Of a stretch of 64,000 nucleotides of DNA, positions 47,915-58,788 are shown piece by piece. A program made the position numbers and the translations under genes. Every line of letters starts with the position of its first letter. Position 1 is the first letter of the stretch. The stretch lies in the NCBI GenBank assembly GCA_027627225.1, contig CM051028.1, positions 27,084,912 through 27,148,911 of the forward strand, read 5' to 3'. This DNA is from Congeria kusceri (taxonomy: Eukaryota > Mollusca > Bivalvia > Myida > Dreissenidae). Under the pieces are notes generated by a model. It did no database searches. It had not been told where the DNA came from and was given only the letters and a program-made list of their open reading frames with translations.

Positions 47915-48031
47915 CTTATGGCAAACAGTACAAGCTGTCCTTGAATCTCCTTCATCGATGCATTTCTTTCATTTTTGTTACCGTGGTTAACTAACCTCCC
48001 CAAGCGGCCTGATTCCCTGGAGGCATCAGTG
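47915..48031 (-). CDS. Exon 4: SET domain core with NH motif
   Basis: 117 nt, phase 2 to 2, acceptor 'cttaatttcag', donor gtatgt. Encodes 'CTDASRESGRLGRLVNHGNK' and 'QGQLVLFAIR'. The cofactor motif N-H-S is N-H-G here. 'DA-R-x-x-G-R-L-x-R-L-N-H' is close to KMT5A (H4K20 methyltransferase). Confidence 0.88.
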
Positions 48032-48116
48032 CTGAAATTAAGTTACAAAAACTGAATGAGAATCTAGTCACTGCAGATACACAAATAAAACTGACAAGAC
48101 CTAATTGAGTAGTATA

Positions 48117-48588
48117 TATACTACTCAAAGCTTGCTAAGCACCAGGATTTTGTATAGCGGTCATTTTTGCTGCTGGCTTTTCATGCTCCGATTGTTGGCA
48201 TTTTTTGAGAGCTTGCTGTATTGTCTTTATGGAGGTAGTTAATAATGCCCTTTGGTTACATCCACTCAACAATGACAACAGTTTGAAGTTGGTAAGGCGG
48301 GAAAAAGTCGAAACTTCAGTAGGAATTGAAATTTCTCAAACTTTATTGAAGGGTCAAGTTTGAGAAATTTCAACACCTACTGAATTTTCGACTTTTCCCA
48401 CCCAACCAACTTTAAACTGCCGTCATGGTTGATTGGACGAATCCAAATGGCATAATAACCTAATTCCAGAAAGGCAATATAGTATCCATTAAAAAAATGT
48501 GACAACCTGAATGACGAAAGGCTGACAAGAAAAAAATACTGCTATACAAAAATCTGGTGCTTAGCAAACTTTGAGTATATATATATAT
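48117..48588. mobile_element. ~460-bp foldback (MITE-like) element
   Basis: The two halves are imperfect reverse complements: 'ctactcaaagcttgctaagc' at 48121 against 'gcttagcaaactttgagtat' at 48560, and 'gaaatttctcaaactttat' against 'aagtttgagaaatttc' at the centre near 48340. TA-rich flanks on both sides ('agtatatata' and 'atatatatat') could be the target duplication. Lies in intron 3. Confidence 0.8.
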
Positions 48589-48649
48589 GATGTTTTGTTA
48601 AAAAGACCTGCATTTGGATTACTAGTCTCGAGGAATGGATTGGATTTTG

Positions 48650-48895
48650 TATTTTACGCTGTTTTTTGACAACGAGGTCATATCACGACGGCCAGTTCAC
48701 CTAACCAGCGCTCTCCGCAAGCTACTGAGTGCTCCCTCACATGAGTCAGCTGTGCGGGACAACTGAACACTAGACTTTGACGCAATGCCTAGGTTCAATT
48801 ATCAAGGAGAAAGTTTGCCGCTCCTGGTGGGGCTCGAACCCCTGGCCCTTGCATTCAGAGTCCCACGCTCTAACTCGAAGAATGAATCCTTCAGT
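48650..48895 (-). repeat. tRNA-derived SINE, family C
   Basis: The minus strand has an A-box-like 'gagttagagcgtgggactct' and the B box 'ggggttcgagccccacc', followed by a body through 'gaactggccgtcgtgatatg'. Confidence 0.65.
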
Positions 48896-49212
48896 TTTAG
48901 ACATGCAACCAATGCGTGAAAACATAGAGTACATTTACCACCCTAGTTAATCAGCTTACCCACCTTTAAGAGTAATAACAGAGCTCGGTAAACATTTTTT
49001 TCACCAGTAACCACAAAGCAGTCAACCAACATCAATATAATTACTAGCCCAAGAGTACTCTAAACGTTTCCAGGGTGTAACCAGGGTATAACTCTTCTGA
49101 ATAAATAACTAGCGTTATTTTAAATTATGCGTCTCATTACACATTAAATGCCTGTGTCAGTAATATTAGTAGTTATAAAAGTCATAAAATTTAGCTCTCT
49201 GAAGCCACTTAC
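48896..49212. other. Intron 3, no feature seen
   Basis: Unique-looking AT-rich intron sequence between the SINE and exon 3. Confidence 0.5.
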
Positions 49213-49363
49213 CATAATTTCTTTCCTCCAGAGGTAAAGAAGAAACGAAACCCTGTTGGAATACATTCCCGCCTCTCCCCTTCGGTTGCAGAAATTGTTT
49301 CTCCTGCATAGTGCAGGAGAAATGCCCCAGCACTCCTCCACTGGGTTGTAACAATTCCCCTTC
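49213..49363 (-). CDS. Exon 3: SET domain, N-terminal half
   Basis: 151 nt, phase 1 to 2, acceptor 'gtctctttag', donor gtaagt. Encodes 'GAFLLHYAGETISATEGERR' and 'FRFFFTSGGKK'. Corresponds to the 'G-x-F-x-x-E-Y-x-G-x-x-I' and Arg-Glu region of KMT5A-type SET domains. Confidence 0.85.
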
Positions 49364-50660
49364 CTAAAGAGACAGATGTAAATTTCAAAGTACCTGTACT
49401 TCAAATCATGCAAAATATAGGATTTAATTACACATTTCCAACATGCTCAAAAGGTGAAGTATCAGGGTGCCGTTTCACGGACACATCTACGCTAGCGTAA
49501 GTAGGGATATGCGAGAACTGCCTGACTGGTCATCCACCATAATACAAAATAAAACTTTTGTTGAATTAAATGTAAATTGCTGTATATAAAAAAATCAAAC
49601 CTTAGAAACAAATCATTATTAACCCATACTGGTAAATGAAAGTCATTTTCTTGGTTTAGGCAATAGGTAACAGACGAGTCCAAGTGAGCCAAATGTAATG
49701 AGGACAGTGGTAATTCCAAGTGAGGTGCCCAAATAGTAAGAAAGTGATGACTAAGCTAGCAATTAACTTACCCATTAAACCATGTATCCAAACTTTTGAA
49801 AAAAAATGTTTTTCTCTTCTAATAGAGATACACAGAGTTCCCAGACAGAAAAACTATATAACACAAGGAGATATCCATTGCAGTACAGAAGCACATCACA
49901 GTTAGACCTTTCAAATGATGTTAAAGATCCAAGTAAAGTGTTAACATCTTTTGTCAGTAAAAATATTGATGGCAGATTATCCATTTCTAAGCACATGTCT
50001 GACTACATCTAAATATAGGTACGGTGACATCACATCCTGTGCAAATGTCCTCATAACTTTTTACCAATCTGATTTTTGTTTACAAGTTCTACTCAGGCTC
50101 TATTTGTTTAAATTTATTTCTTTAGATAGATTTCTGATCTTTCAGGGATTTTTTCAAGATTTTTGGACAATGACCCATACTCATGGATAATCAGTTACAC
50201 ATGCTTATACAGCATCATAGCCACGCTGAGGCACACCTAGGCACCAGCTGCCTCAGTTAAAATTAGCAGACCAAAAACAGTTATAAAATACTTGAAAGTT
50301 AGATATCAAATAATGTCAGAATAATGTCAGTTGTCACATAGTCACAGAATTTGAGGCAATTTGAGGCACTTATGACTATTTTCGCACCATATAATTCCTG
50401 ACATAATACCAAATTTATTACGGTTCCATAAATTGTTTATGTTCTTCGAGGTCACAATATTAAACAAAGCCACTTTAATAAGCATAGTGTTTTACACTTC
50501 TTCTATGCATATGGTAAAATTATAACTTTATTGTTACTAAACTACTATGTATAACTGCAATAATTCGGGTTAATTTGTTTTAAAGCATGACTTAAGTGCC
50601 CTCCAAAACACAACAGAGACGTACTAGAGACGTACTAGGTAAAAAAAAATCCGAAAAAAA
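49364..50660. other. Intron 2, part without clear features
   Basis: Short chance frames only. Confidence 0.5.
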
Positions 50661-50663
50661 TAA

Positions 50664-51640
50664 TGATGTCTGTGGACAGCGCTCAACTATTCGGATCCTT
50701 GTCACAGACAAACTCTACATGTATGTATGACCAAGTTTCATTGAAAGTTAGAATCACAAATATTAAAAGTAAGATATAAAGTAGCACACATATTTTTAAG
50801 TATATTTTAAACAAAATCTTCTTTTAAATTATAGCCAACTGCCAGAATTTGAACTAAAAATTTCCTAGTCATACAGGGATATAACTTGTATCTAGGCCAT
50901 ACAGAGTTTCCTAACCTCATAGTGCTCTGGCCCTGAACACTAGTGTGAAACTTGTATAAAGTAAAAGGATTGAACAGCTTTCGAGATACTGCAACCTGCA
51001 TCAAAATTTTAACTTAAAATTTGCTGAAGAACTTAAAACATCAAATTCTAACTCAGGGGACATTAATTTATGTCTAGGGCCATACAGAGTTAGGTAACCT
51101 AACTGTGACAGTCACAACACTTGTGTGATGTGTCAAATCAATTTATGTTTTTTTAGATACAGCAACTTGCCACAAAACTTTATCTTTTCTATGTCAGTAA
51201 CATACTAGTAACATATACCAAGGGCCATACAAAGTTACAGGACGTGTTACATCCATGCATTTGTTTATAAATTCTGGAAGTCTGTAACTTGACCTTGAAC
51301 AGTTTTAAAGTTATTTCCATTTTCCACAAACTTTTTTGTGTACAAAGGGCAATAATTCTGCAAGTATGTTTGCCAGTGTTGTAGGACATGTCACAGGCAA
51401 GTATTTTTGAATCAGAAGCAGATTCTGAAAAATTTGCGACTTGTATCTCATAAAGTCTTTAAATTATATCCATTATATCCATTTTATGAAAACTTCATCC
51501 AAACTTCTATGTTTAATAAAGAGCAACAATTCTGCAGTATGTTTACAAGAATTATGGGGACTTGTAACAGGCAACTATTTTGTAATCATAAGCAAGTCCT
51601 AAAAGTCAGAGGCAATTAAAGGGGCCATACCTTTCGTGCA
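50664..51640 (+). repeat. Modular dispersed repeat, related copy 2
   Basis: Head 'gtctgtggacagcgctcaac' is like that of 46970. Modules repeat 'gggccatacagagtta', 'gtgtgaaacttg' and 'agatac.gcaacttgcc' at ~150-170 bp. The tail is not clear. Confidence 0.6.
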
Positions 51641-51785
51641 ACAGAAATATACATTAACAAGCATTATGGTAAAATTGTTATAAACTATTTGAAATGAGAA
51701 CACAAACATTCTTTTAAATTTTAAACTTGTTAAAATCCACATAATAGATGTTTAACGGCATGCCAAATTACTATACGTAAATTAG

Positions 51786-51822
51786 AAAATCTTTTTTGAC
51801 TGTCATAGTCAAAAAAGATTTT
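51786..51822. repeat. Perfect 15-bp hairpin
   Basis: 'aaaatcttttttgac' and 'gtcaaaaaagatttt' around a 7-nt loop. Confidence 0.9.
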
Positions 51823-51982
51823 ATCAACTATTACATTTGGCAAACAAATGCCTCTGAACATAAATGCTATTTTGTTATTCTGCAATATTTTGTGAGTAGG
51901 TTGAATTGTGCTTTGTAATTAAAATGTCTGAGATTTATAATTGTATCACTTTTGAACAGTTTAAGTTATTTCTATTTTATAA

Positions 51983-53210
51983 CAAGAGCTGTCGGAGAAC
52001 AGCGTGCTTGACTTTTCTTGTGCTTGTCAGACTTGCTAGCTTTTTTTCTAAACCAATCTGTCCTGATAATATTGTCGCCAATTAACCAGTAAAAAGTTAT
52101 TTCATTTCTCAAGTTACTAAATAAAAAGCATTTTTTTAAATTTTCAAAACAGTGACCTAGATCTTGACCCCACCAATCATGTGTAATGTAATGAAATGTC
52201 TCTCCAAATGCAGTCCCAAGTAAAATATTGCTTTAGGGTATCTATATATGAAAAAATCATTCTTGAGTAACAGAATGGAAATCTATTCTGTGGGAATGTA
52301 AAATGTCTAAGTGTAAAAAGGCCCCAAATTTTGACATATTTTAAACAAGAGTTATCAAAGTTGGCCTATGAATTTATTTTAATATCAGAAATAAGTATTT
52401 AAGTTTGAATGAAAACTCTTTTGTCATTCCTGAGAAACAAGCAGACTGAAAAACTTCAAACTTCAAAAATAGCTGGCATATAAAAGTCTAAGTAATAAAA
52501 AGGCCAATAACTTTACAAAATTAAAACACAAGTTACCTAACATGACAAATGAGTTTATTTTCATATGGGGTATAAATGTTTAAATTTAATGCCTCAAGCC
52601 ATTCCTGCCACACTAGCTTACGGAAATTTTAACTTAACCAAATAGCAGTCAAGGTAATTTTCTAAGTGTAAACTTTCCCTATGGGTTCATTTTAATTTAG
52701 GGAACTAATGTTTCATGTTTGAATAAAATCCCACAAGCCATTCCTGAGATACTAGCTTACCGAAAAACTTCTACCTGCCAAAACAGCTTGCACTATTACT
52801 ATTAGTTTCCAAGTTAAAAAAAGCCCCTAATTTTGACAAATTTCAAATTAGTTACCAAACTTGGCCATTGGTCATTTCAATATAAGCAACTAATGTTTCA
52901 AGTTTGAATAAAATCCCACAAGCCATTCCTGAGATACTAGCTTACCGAAAAACTTTAACCTGCCAAAATAGCATGCAATGTAAATTTTCTAAGTGTAAAA
53001 AGGCCTATAATTATGACAAATTTCAACCTAGAGTTACCAAATTTGGCCCATGGGTTCATTTTAACATGGGAAACAAATGCTTGAAGTTTGAAAGGAATCC
53101 CTCAAGCCATTCCTGAGAAACTAGCTTACCGAAAAACTTAAACCAAGGCAGACGCCGACGTGAGTAGAATAGCTTGCCTTTTCTTCGAAAAGTAGACCTA
53201 AAAACTAGAC
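51983..53210 (+). repeat. Modular dispersed repeat, 'acaagagctgtc' family, copy 3
   Basis: Head 'acaagagctgtcggagaaca'. Four to five ~150-200-bp modules follow with 'gccattcctgaga', 'actagcttaccgaaaaactt', 'ctaagtgtaaaaaggcc' and 'agttaccaaa.ttggccc'. Tail 'gacgccgacgtgagtagaat' to 'gacctaaaaact'. Fills intron 2 up to exon 2. Confidence 0.82.
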
Positions 53211-53267
53211 CCAATGCAAATAGCGAAGTTAATTGTATGCTCCGATCATGGGTGTATTAAAATTTAC

Positions 53268-53366
53268 CTTTCCCTGGAAAACACTTGATTTCAAACCCTG
53301 GTGGGTCATCATCCTTATGCAGCCATTGTTCAGCTTCGCTTACTGGCTTTACTCTTTTAGCACGAC
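53268..53366 (-). CDS. Exon 2: entry to SET domain
   Basis: 99 nt, phase 1 to 1, acceptor 'gatttcag', donor gtaaat. Encodes 'EAEQWLHKDDDPPGFEIKCF' and 'PGKG', the strand that opens the SET fold ('..GFEIKCFPGKGRGI'). Confidence 0.75.
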
Positions 53367-54149
53367 CTGAAATCCAAATCTTGATAAAGCAGTCTGCTTA
53401 AGCACACTTTGAAGCTTGCAGGCCTTTTTCTGAACATTTATAGGAGGGACCCTAGAAAAAGTTCAAAATATGCATGCCATTATACAAAGTGGCAGGGATA
53501 CTAACTGATAATTGTAGAAAAACTTATGAATCCCAATGGACTCGCGCCTTTTAAAACTATGCGTCCCAGAGAATTTTTATGAGTCCCGTGGAATAAAAAA
53601 TGACTAGTTCTAGAACAATTTAATCAAGTAAAATGCCATAGAACCATACTTTATAGAAATAATAAGGGAATAAGGTACATAAATGACAAAACTATAAGCT
53701 TAAAATTAACACTATGGCATTAATTGTTCAGCATCTAGCACTTGTCATATTAAGAATTATAACAAACACCGTCGCTTTTGACATACATGTCGCTCACAAA
53801 AAACATGCAAATCTAGCACGTGCGCGTTTCCCATGGTAACGTTCCATGTCAATATATGGAACATGTTAACTTTTATGTAGTCAGTCGAAATTTCAAAGAT
53901 CTATATTTTCATCTTCTTTTGTCTGTACACTATTTAATTTATCTATTTCGACCTTCTATCTATATAATTATCGAAGCAGACGTTAGGAACACCCTGTCAA
54001 TAAGGGAATTTTCATTTAAATGTTGTCTTTTTCCTAAAGTAAAGCAGATCATATATGATTTTAATCTAGTCTACAGTTTAAAACTATATAGTATAGCCAG
54101 CATATTTTTTACCTTATATAGCAGTCGCCGCTTAATGTGTCTTCCCCTC

Positions 54150-54365
54150 CCATGGTTTTTTCTCGGGTTTAGGGGAAAAGGCCTGGCCTTTAATTTTGGG
54201 GAAAATTACACGATAAAAAGTCCAGAAAGGGAAAGAAATTGTAAGTGTAACTTTGAATTTCGGGGAAAGGTGCACGATTTTAAAGAAATTTTCTGGGGGA
54301 AAGGGGCCTTTTTGCTAGTGGAAGCGGCCTTCATAAGGCCCCTTTGATATAAGGAAAAAAATCCC
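54150..54365 (+). repeat. Dispersed repeat, copy 2 of pair with 28685-28890
   Basis: Same ordered words as copy 1 ('ggcctggcctttaatttt', 'gggaaagaaattgtaagtg', 'aaaggggcctttttgctag'). A related end ('ccccaggccccttccccta') follows at 55308-55325, with the SINE palindrome between them, which suggests nesting. Confidence 0.85.
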
Positions 54366-54831
54366 TGCCTTACGAACTTTTTTCCTTCCTTGAAAAAAAT
54401 CCCCTCCTGTATTTACAAAATTTTTAACATTAGATCGGCTGTTTGTTTGATTTTTATAATTTTACGACATTAAACGTGTATAAACCCGGTTTATTATCCA
54501 TACAAAAATGAAATCGGGCGTGCTGGGCAAAAGGAACGATTTACAGCATAACAAACAAATGTATCACAATTGGAAACACTACACCGGTAAAATTCAAAAA
54601 CCTATATTGTACTATGGGTCTAAAATTTGAGATTTACATGATTCTTATGACTAATGAAAAAGCGGAAGTATAAGGTTTATAAGGTCTTAACAACTAATAG
54701 TAATTTTGTATATGGAGAAATTGGAAGAACAAATCTATGAACAGTAGACCTCTAAAATTTAGACTAAATGCAATCAGATACTGGTTCAAAGTGTATTCTT
54801 TCACATCATGTATTTTTGTACATTGTAAAAT

Positions 54832-55160
54832 ATTCCCATTGTGGCTTGGGATTTTTGCAGCTGGGTTACAATGGCGCCCAACGTAAAATAACCATCTGTG
54901 GTCTGCACTACATCCCACAGATGTCAAGGCAGAGGAAATTCGTGGAAGAATTTCATACATGGAGGGAGAGTATCTTCCACGAATTTCCTTCTGCCTTGAC
55001 ATCTGTGGGATGTCGTGCAGACCACAGTGGGTAATTTTACGTTGGGCGCCAATGTAACCCAGCTGAAAAAACCCCAAGCCACAATGGGAATTGAACCCGG
55101 GACCTCCCGGTTCATAGGCAAACGCTCTACCGCGTCACTATAAAAGCTAACTCTTATAGC
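54832..55160. repeat. Long palindrome made of two inverted SINE copies (family D)
   Basis: 54832-54949 and 54973-55091 are inverted copies of ~118 bp with few mismatches around a ~23-nt spacer ('gcttgggatttttgcagctg' against 'cagctgaaaaaaccccaagc'). The right copy continues into a tRNA-like head on the minus strand at 55092-55150 ('gacgcggtagagcgtttgcc', 'gggttcaattccc'). The left copy lacks a head. Confidence 0.88.
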
Positions 55161-55989
55161 AAGGCAGTATAAGTGTCCTTTATACATCACCCTAAAGTTA
55201 CAGTAATATTTGGCAAAATACAATGTTTTTCATGACGTAAAACAAGTGTTTTATTATATTTTCCCCTAATAAGTGATTGTCGTGCGAAAATATCCCCTCC
55301 TCAAAGGCCCCAGGCCCCTTCCCCTAATGGTGAAAAAAAAACACTGATAGCTCCTAGTCACGTAATAGTCACATTGATGTGCAACTTGGTTTTTATTAGC
55401 ATTCTTGGTCAAAATCGGGATAGTCTGGCTGCTGCCTCAATCTGATTGGTTGAAGTGATAAACAAGTTGCCATAATTGTAAGAAATTTCTACATACATGA
55501 AGATTAATACACAAGTTTAAATCGGAAATAAAAACTTATATTGGGTAATTTTCTGCACTTTTACAGCAGATTTAGTGTTGTTTATGTAAAGTATGTTGAT
55601 TAATAACTCTATTCTAGCAAATTATAAGAATTTATGAAATTTTTAATTTTCAAGTTTCCACCGCATAAATGGTCTTTCGCGGATTAGACGTTGCAGCGAA
55701 TTTAGCCCCATATAAAAAGTAGCTCTAAATTCGTTGCACGTGTGATTTAGTAGACTAATAGTGTCTATAGACTTTTGTTTATTGTTTGTTTATTTGGGTT
55801 TAATGGCACTTAAACACAGGAAAAGGTTATATCGTGTCGTATGCTAAATATGAAGTCTTAGATTTTAGAATACAAGTTAATCTCTTTTAAGAACCGGGTA
55901 TTGAATTATGATGTTCAATGGAACTGTTGTAAAGAGCTCTTTCAATGTATGTAATGTATTTACTAGGAAACTATAGACTACTGACTCAC

Positions 55990-56431
55990 CTAAAACTTTG
56001 ACTTCTTTAACTTTTGGATTCTTTTTTTGCAGTAATGTAAACTCTTTCCATCTTAATATTAGAGGATCTGTAGCTAATTTTTGCTCCCATGTTAAACTTA
56101 ATGATTTGGCACTTCTATTGGCATTGCATGCCAATTTTTTTGAACTTTCAGTCGATGTTGTGCTAGCTTAAAAAAATGGAGAACACTGGCTGTCACTATT
56201 ATGACACTTAGCACTGCAATTCGTGTCAGATCCTGTGTTATTTTCACTATATTGTGTAACAGAATCAGACCTGGTACTACCACTACTAATACTAGATCTA
56301 GTGTTAGTAACTTATATTTCGCCGTTATCAGTGACCTGGTTTGAATACAACGTATTTTTAGTTTTTAATTTCTGAATTCGTTTTCTTCTGATTTGATAAT
56401 CTTTTCTGTTCGATTTGTTATGTTTTCCCAT
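55990..56431 (-). CDS. Exon 1: N-terminal region, two in-frame stops
   Basis: The frame from the ATG at 56431 ('MGKHNKSNRKDYQIRRKRI') is basic, then Ser/Thr-rich. It is cut by TAA at 56312-56314 and TAA at 56168-56170. All of it lies in one frame with the conserved end 'EQKLATDPLILRWKEF'. The donor gtgagt leaves phase 1. An ATG at 56134, after both stops, could start an intact product. Confidence 0.6.
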
Positions 56432-56785
56432 AATCAGAATATCAGACTGTTAAAGAAATAAAAAGGTCAAAGAAAAAAATGGCTACGGAAGAAGCTCTCG
56501 ACGCATGTGCGGAATTCGTCTCACGCGCGTAATTGGTTCCACGCGTAATGTTTAGGCCGAAGAAAAGCATAAAACTGCAAAATTAGACAAAAACGAGATA
56601 AAATGATGACTCTCAGATGAATGTGGGGACATGGCTGGAAACTAAAAATAAATATTCAAGTTGAATTCCCTTAAACCTGGGCCAACCGCAATTCCGAGGA
56701 CATGGCAATGACCCCACTACGCATCCTTGGTCCCCACAACAAAGGTTTTTCAACGAAAAAATGTCCCCCCTATTCTATCCAGTAC

Positions 56786-56814
56786 TCTCTCTCTCTCTCC
56801 TCTCTCTCTCTCTC
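56786..56814. repeat. (CT)n microsatellite
   Basis: About 14 CT copies with one interruption, just upstream of the SET/recombinase gene start. Confidence 0.9.
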
Positions 56815-56999
56815 AAGATTAATTAGTTGTTTAACCTGAATATATTATAAACAAATAAGGAAACTTGTTTCTCAGATGTTTGTGTTATTATTATAAAAAA
56901 ATACCTTGTACAACTTAAAATTTAAAATACTTTTATTCAAGACAAAATGCACATCATAACGCGTAATCACTATCAAAACCACTCTGTGTTCAGTCACAT

Positions 57000-57110
57000 C
57001 CCATATGGTCTGCATTTACCTTCTATGTTCATATGGTCGCCCATACGTTCCTTTATCAACTATATTGTCCGCAGATTGGTCCGTGTTTTAGTGCGACCCG
57101 CTAGTCAGGA
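57000..57110 (-). repeat. Distal copy of the 24.2-kb repeat family
   Basis: 'gtccgcagattggtccgtg' and 'ttttagt' at 57067-57092 is the reverse complement of 24210-24235 with few mismatches. 'ttcatatggtcgccc' and 'ttctatgttcatatgg' precede it. Confidence 0.7.
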
Positions 57111-58090
57111 GTAGGCAACAAAAGTAGCAAACTCCTCGCAGCGGTTACCTCCCCTATCGGTTAACGGTAGAGATATGCTCGGAACCAGTCAAATCTCTGC
57201 GCGGAGGTTGCCTAGTCTGTTTCCCGGTTCGTACTATGATAGTACGCCTGGCACAAACCAAAACAATGTCGGCTGTGATGGTTTATCTCAGTTATGCAAT
57301 TTTACAAAAATTAGTCCATCTATAAATCGCACGACCTAGCTGATGCAAATTTATGTTAGATAACAAAGAATAAAGATTTTGTGCGTTGCGTGACACGTTA
57401 ATGCAAAAAAAGAGGAAAACACAAGTGGAGTGTATTTCGGACATAAAAATCCAGTGTGGGGTTTTGGATTAATGACTCGTTTCAATACAGTCAGTGTTTC
57501 ATTAAAACATATATTGGCCATAATGTGAAAACAATATTATTTAATAGTCTGAAACTAATATGCTAAATGAAACATAACACAATTATTTAATTTTGTTGAC
57601 ATGTTATTAGTGTTTATAAATGTATTATTCGTGAACATTTGTTATACAAGTTTACTATCCAAATAGTTGCTGTTGCTTGAATCCACTTGAATATACTTCA
57701 GCGTAATTGGGCACGCAATTCATGTTTATTTTCACTGGTTTGAGTTTATTTGAGAAATTGAATCAACAATCTGATGCATGTGTGTTCTACTGTTACTCTT
57801 GAAATTTGTTCACAATTCAATTTTGTTACACAGATACATCATTTGTCAAAGTAACTTCTTTGTGCAACAAAAGAATGACACAATGTAAAAAAAAAATTGC
57901 ACTGTTGGGAAAATACATGAAAAATTAAGACTACTGTCATTTTTTTCATTATTAAGATAAAACACTTTGCCAAAATGTAATTTTGTAAAGGTGCATGTTT
58001 CCTGATTACAAAACTGAAATAAAATTTCATTTATCTCACATACAAGTGTTGTTATGACTATTTTTGTACATCATCCGTAAAGGTGCAATA
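57111..58090. other. No gene recognised
   Basis: AT-rich. Short frames without motifs. Confidence 0.5.
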
Positions 58091-58227
58091 AATGTAATGC
58101 AAAAACAACATAAACAGTAATACCAACTATGAATTTTTATTATTAGGCTGAATACATAATGTCCATGTGTGCAGCCTAATTTTAAATACTAGTTGGTATG
58201 ATTGTTCATGTTTCTTGCATTACATTT
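58091..58227. repeat. ~137-bp imperfect foldback
   Basis: Arms of ~58 bp ('taatgcaaaaacaacataa' to 'attattaggctg', and 'cagcctaattttaaatac' to 'catgtttcttgcatta') around a ~21-nt centre. MITE-like. Confidence 0.8.
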
Positions 58228-58788
58228 TATTGATAGTTTTATAAAAATCAACTGTTCTTTATGTGACTTGTTTTGCCGCAACGATTTTTACATACAAAAA
58301 TGATACATAGTCAACAATTATTATGCCCCAATTTAGTTCTTAACCATACTCTAATGTGTAAAACGGTGTATATTTCAGCAATAGGAAAATTTATAGCGAT
58401 TGCTCGTAAATATCCACTTTAACATTAATTGAAATACCAGACTGACAAATGTACGAACCGACTGGGTTGGTTGTATAATTCAAATAATTAAACAATTGAC
58501 AACGCATATGCCCTTGTTTAACATATAGGATCCATCTTAATACATGCAATATATCCCTACTAGTGTGTCGACAGAAAATATATCTCAAATATTGATATTT
58601 TTTCCGTATTGTTATTCGTACACACCGCCGCCATCTGGAATTGCGTTCAGTTTAACATGGGTTTGGAAAAGACCCATAAACAATAACTTTGCTGTGAAAT
58701 TCGTTCTAAAGAAAGGTAGCATTTAATAAAAAACAAATTCATTGTGAAATATGTAGCCTGAAATCCAGCGAAATCCTCTTTTAAGAAA
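58228..58788. other. No gene recognised; left flank of the LTR element
   Basis: AT-rich. The last bases, 'gaaa' at 58785-58788, are the target-site duplicate. Confidence 0.6.

Larger units (their letters stand above)
29562..56431 (-). pseudogene. 20-exon gene: SET domain, 13-aa repeats, C2H2 fingers, tyrosine-recombinase-like core
   Basis: Twenty exons with GT-AG edges can be joined on the minus strand and every intron phase agrees: 1, 1, 2, 2, 0, 0/1 through the microexon, and so on to the stop at 29562. Order: Ser-rich start, SET domain, 13-residue repeats, acidic linkers, C2H2-type fingers, recombinase-like core, acidic repeats, C-terminal helical domain. SET enzymes methylate lysine. Tyrosine recombinases cut and rejoin DNA; both parts keep most key residues. 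Interruptions: TAA at 56312-56314 and 56168-56170, TGA at 45101-45103, a +1 shift near 44590, and two opposing single-A indels in exon 11. It may be a decaying transposon-derived gene, a domesticated gene with assembly errors, or two genes joined by my chain. Edges of weak-donor exons (5 and 7) are the least certain. Confidence 0.65.

Noticed and set aside
53820..54347. 175-codon plus-strand frame
   Set aside because: Its 3' half is the dispersed repeat shared with 28685-28890 and its 5' half has no motif.
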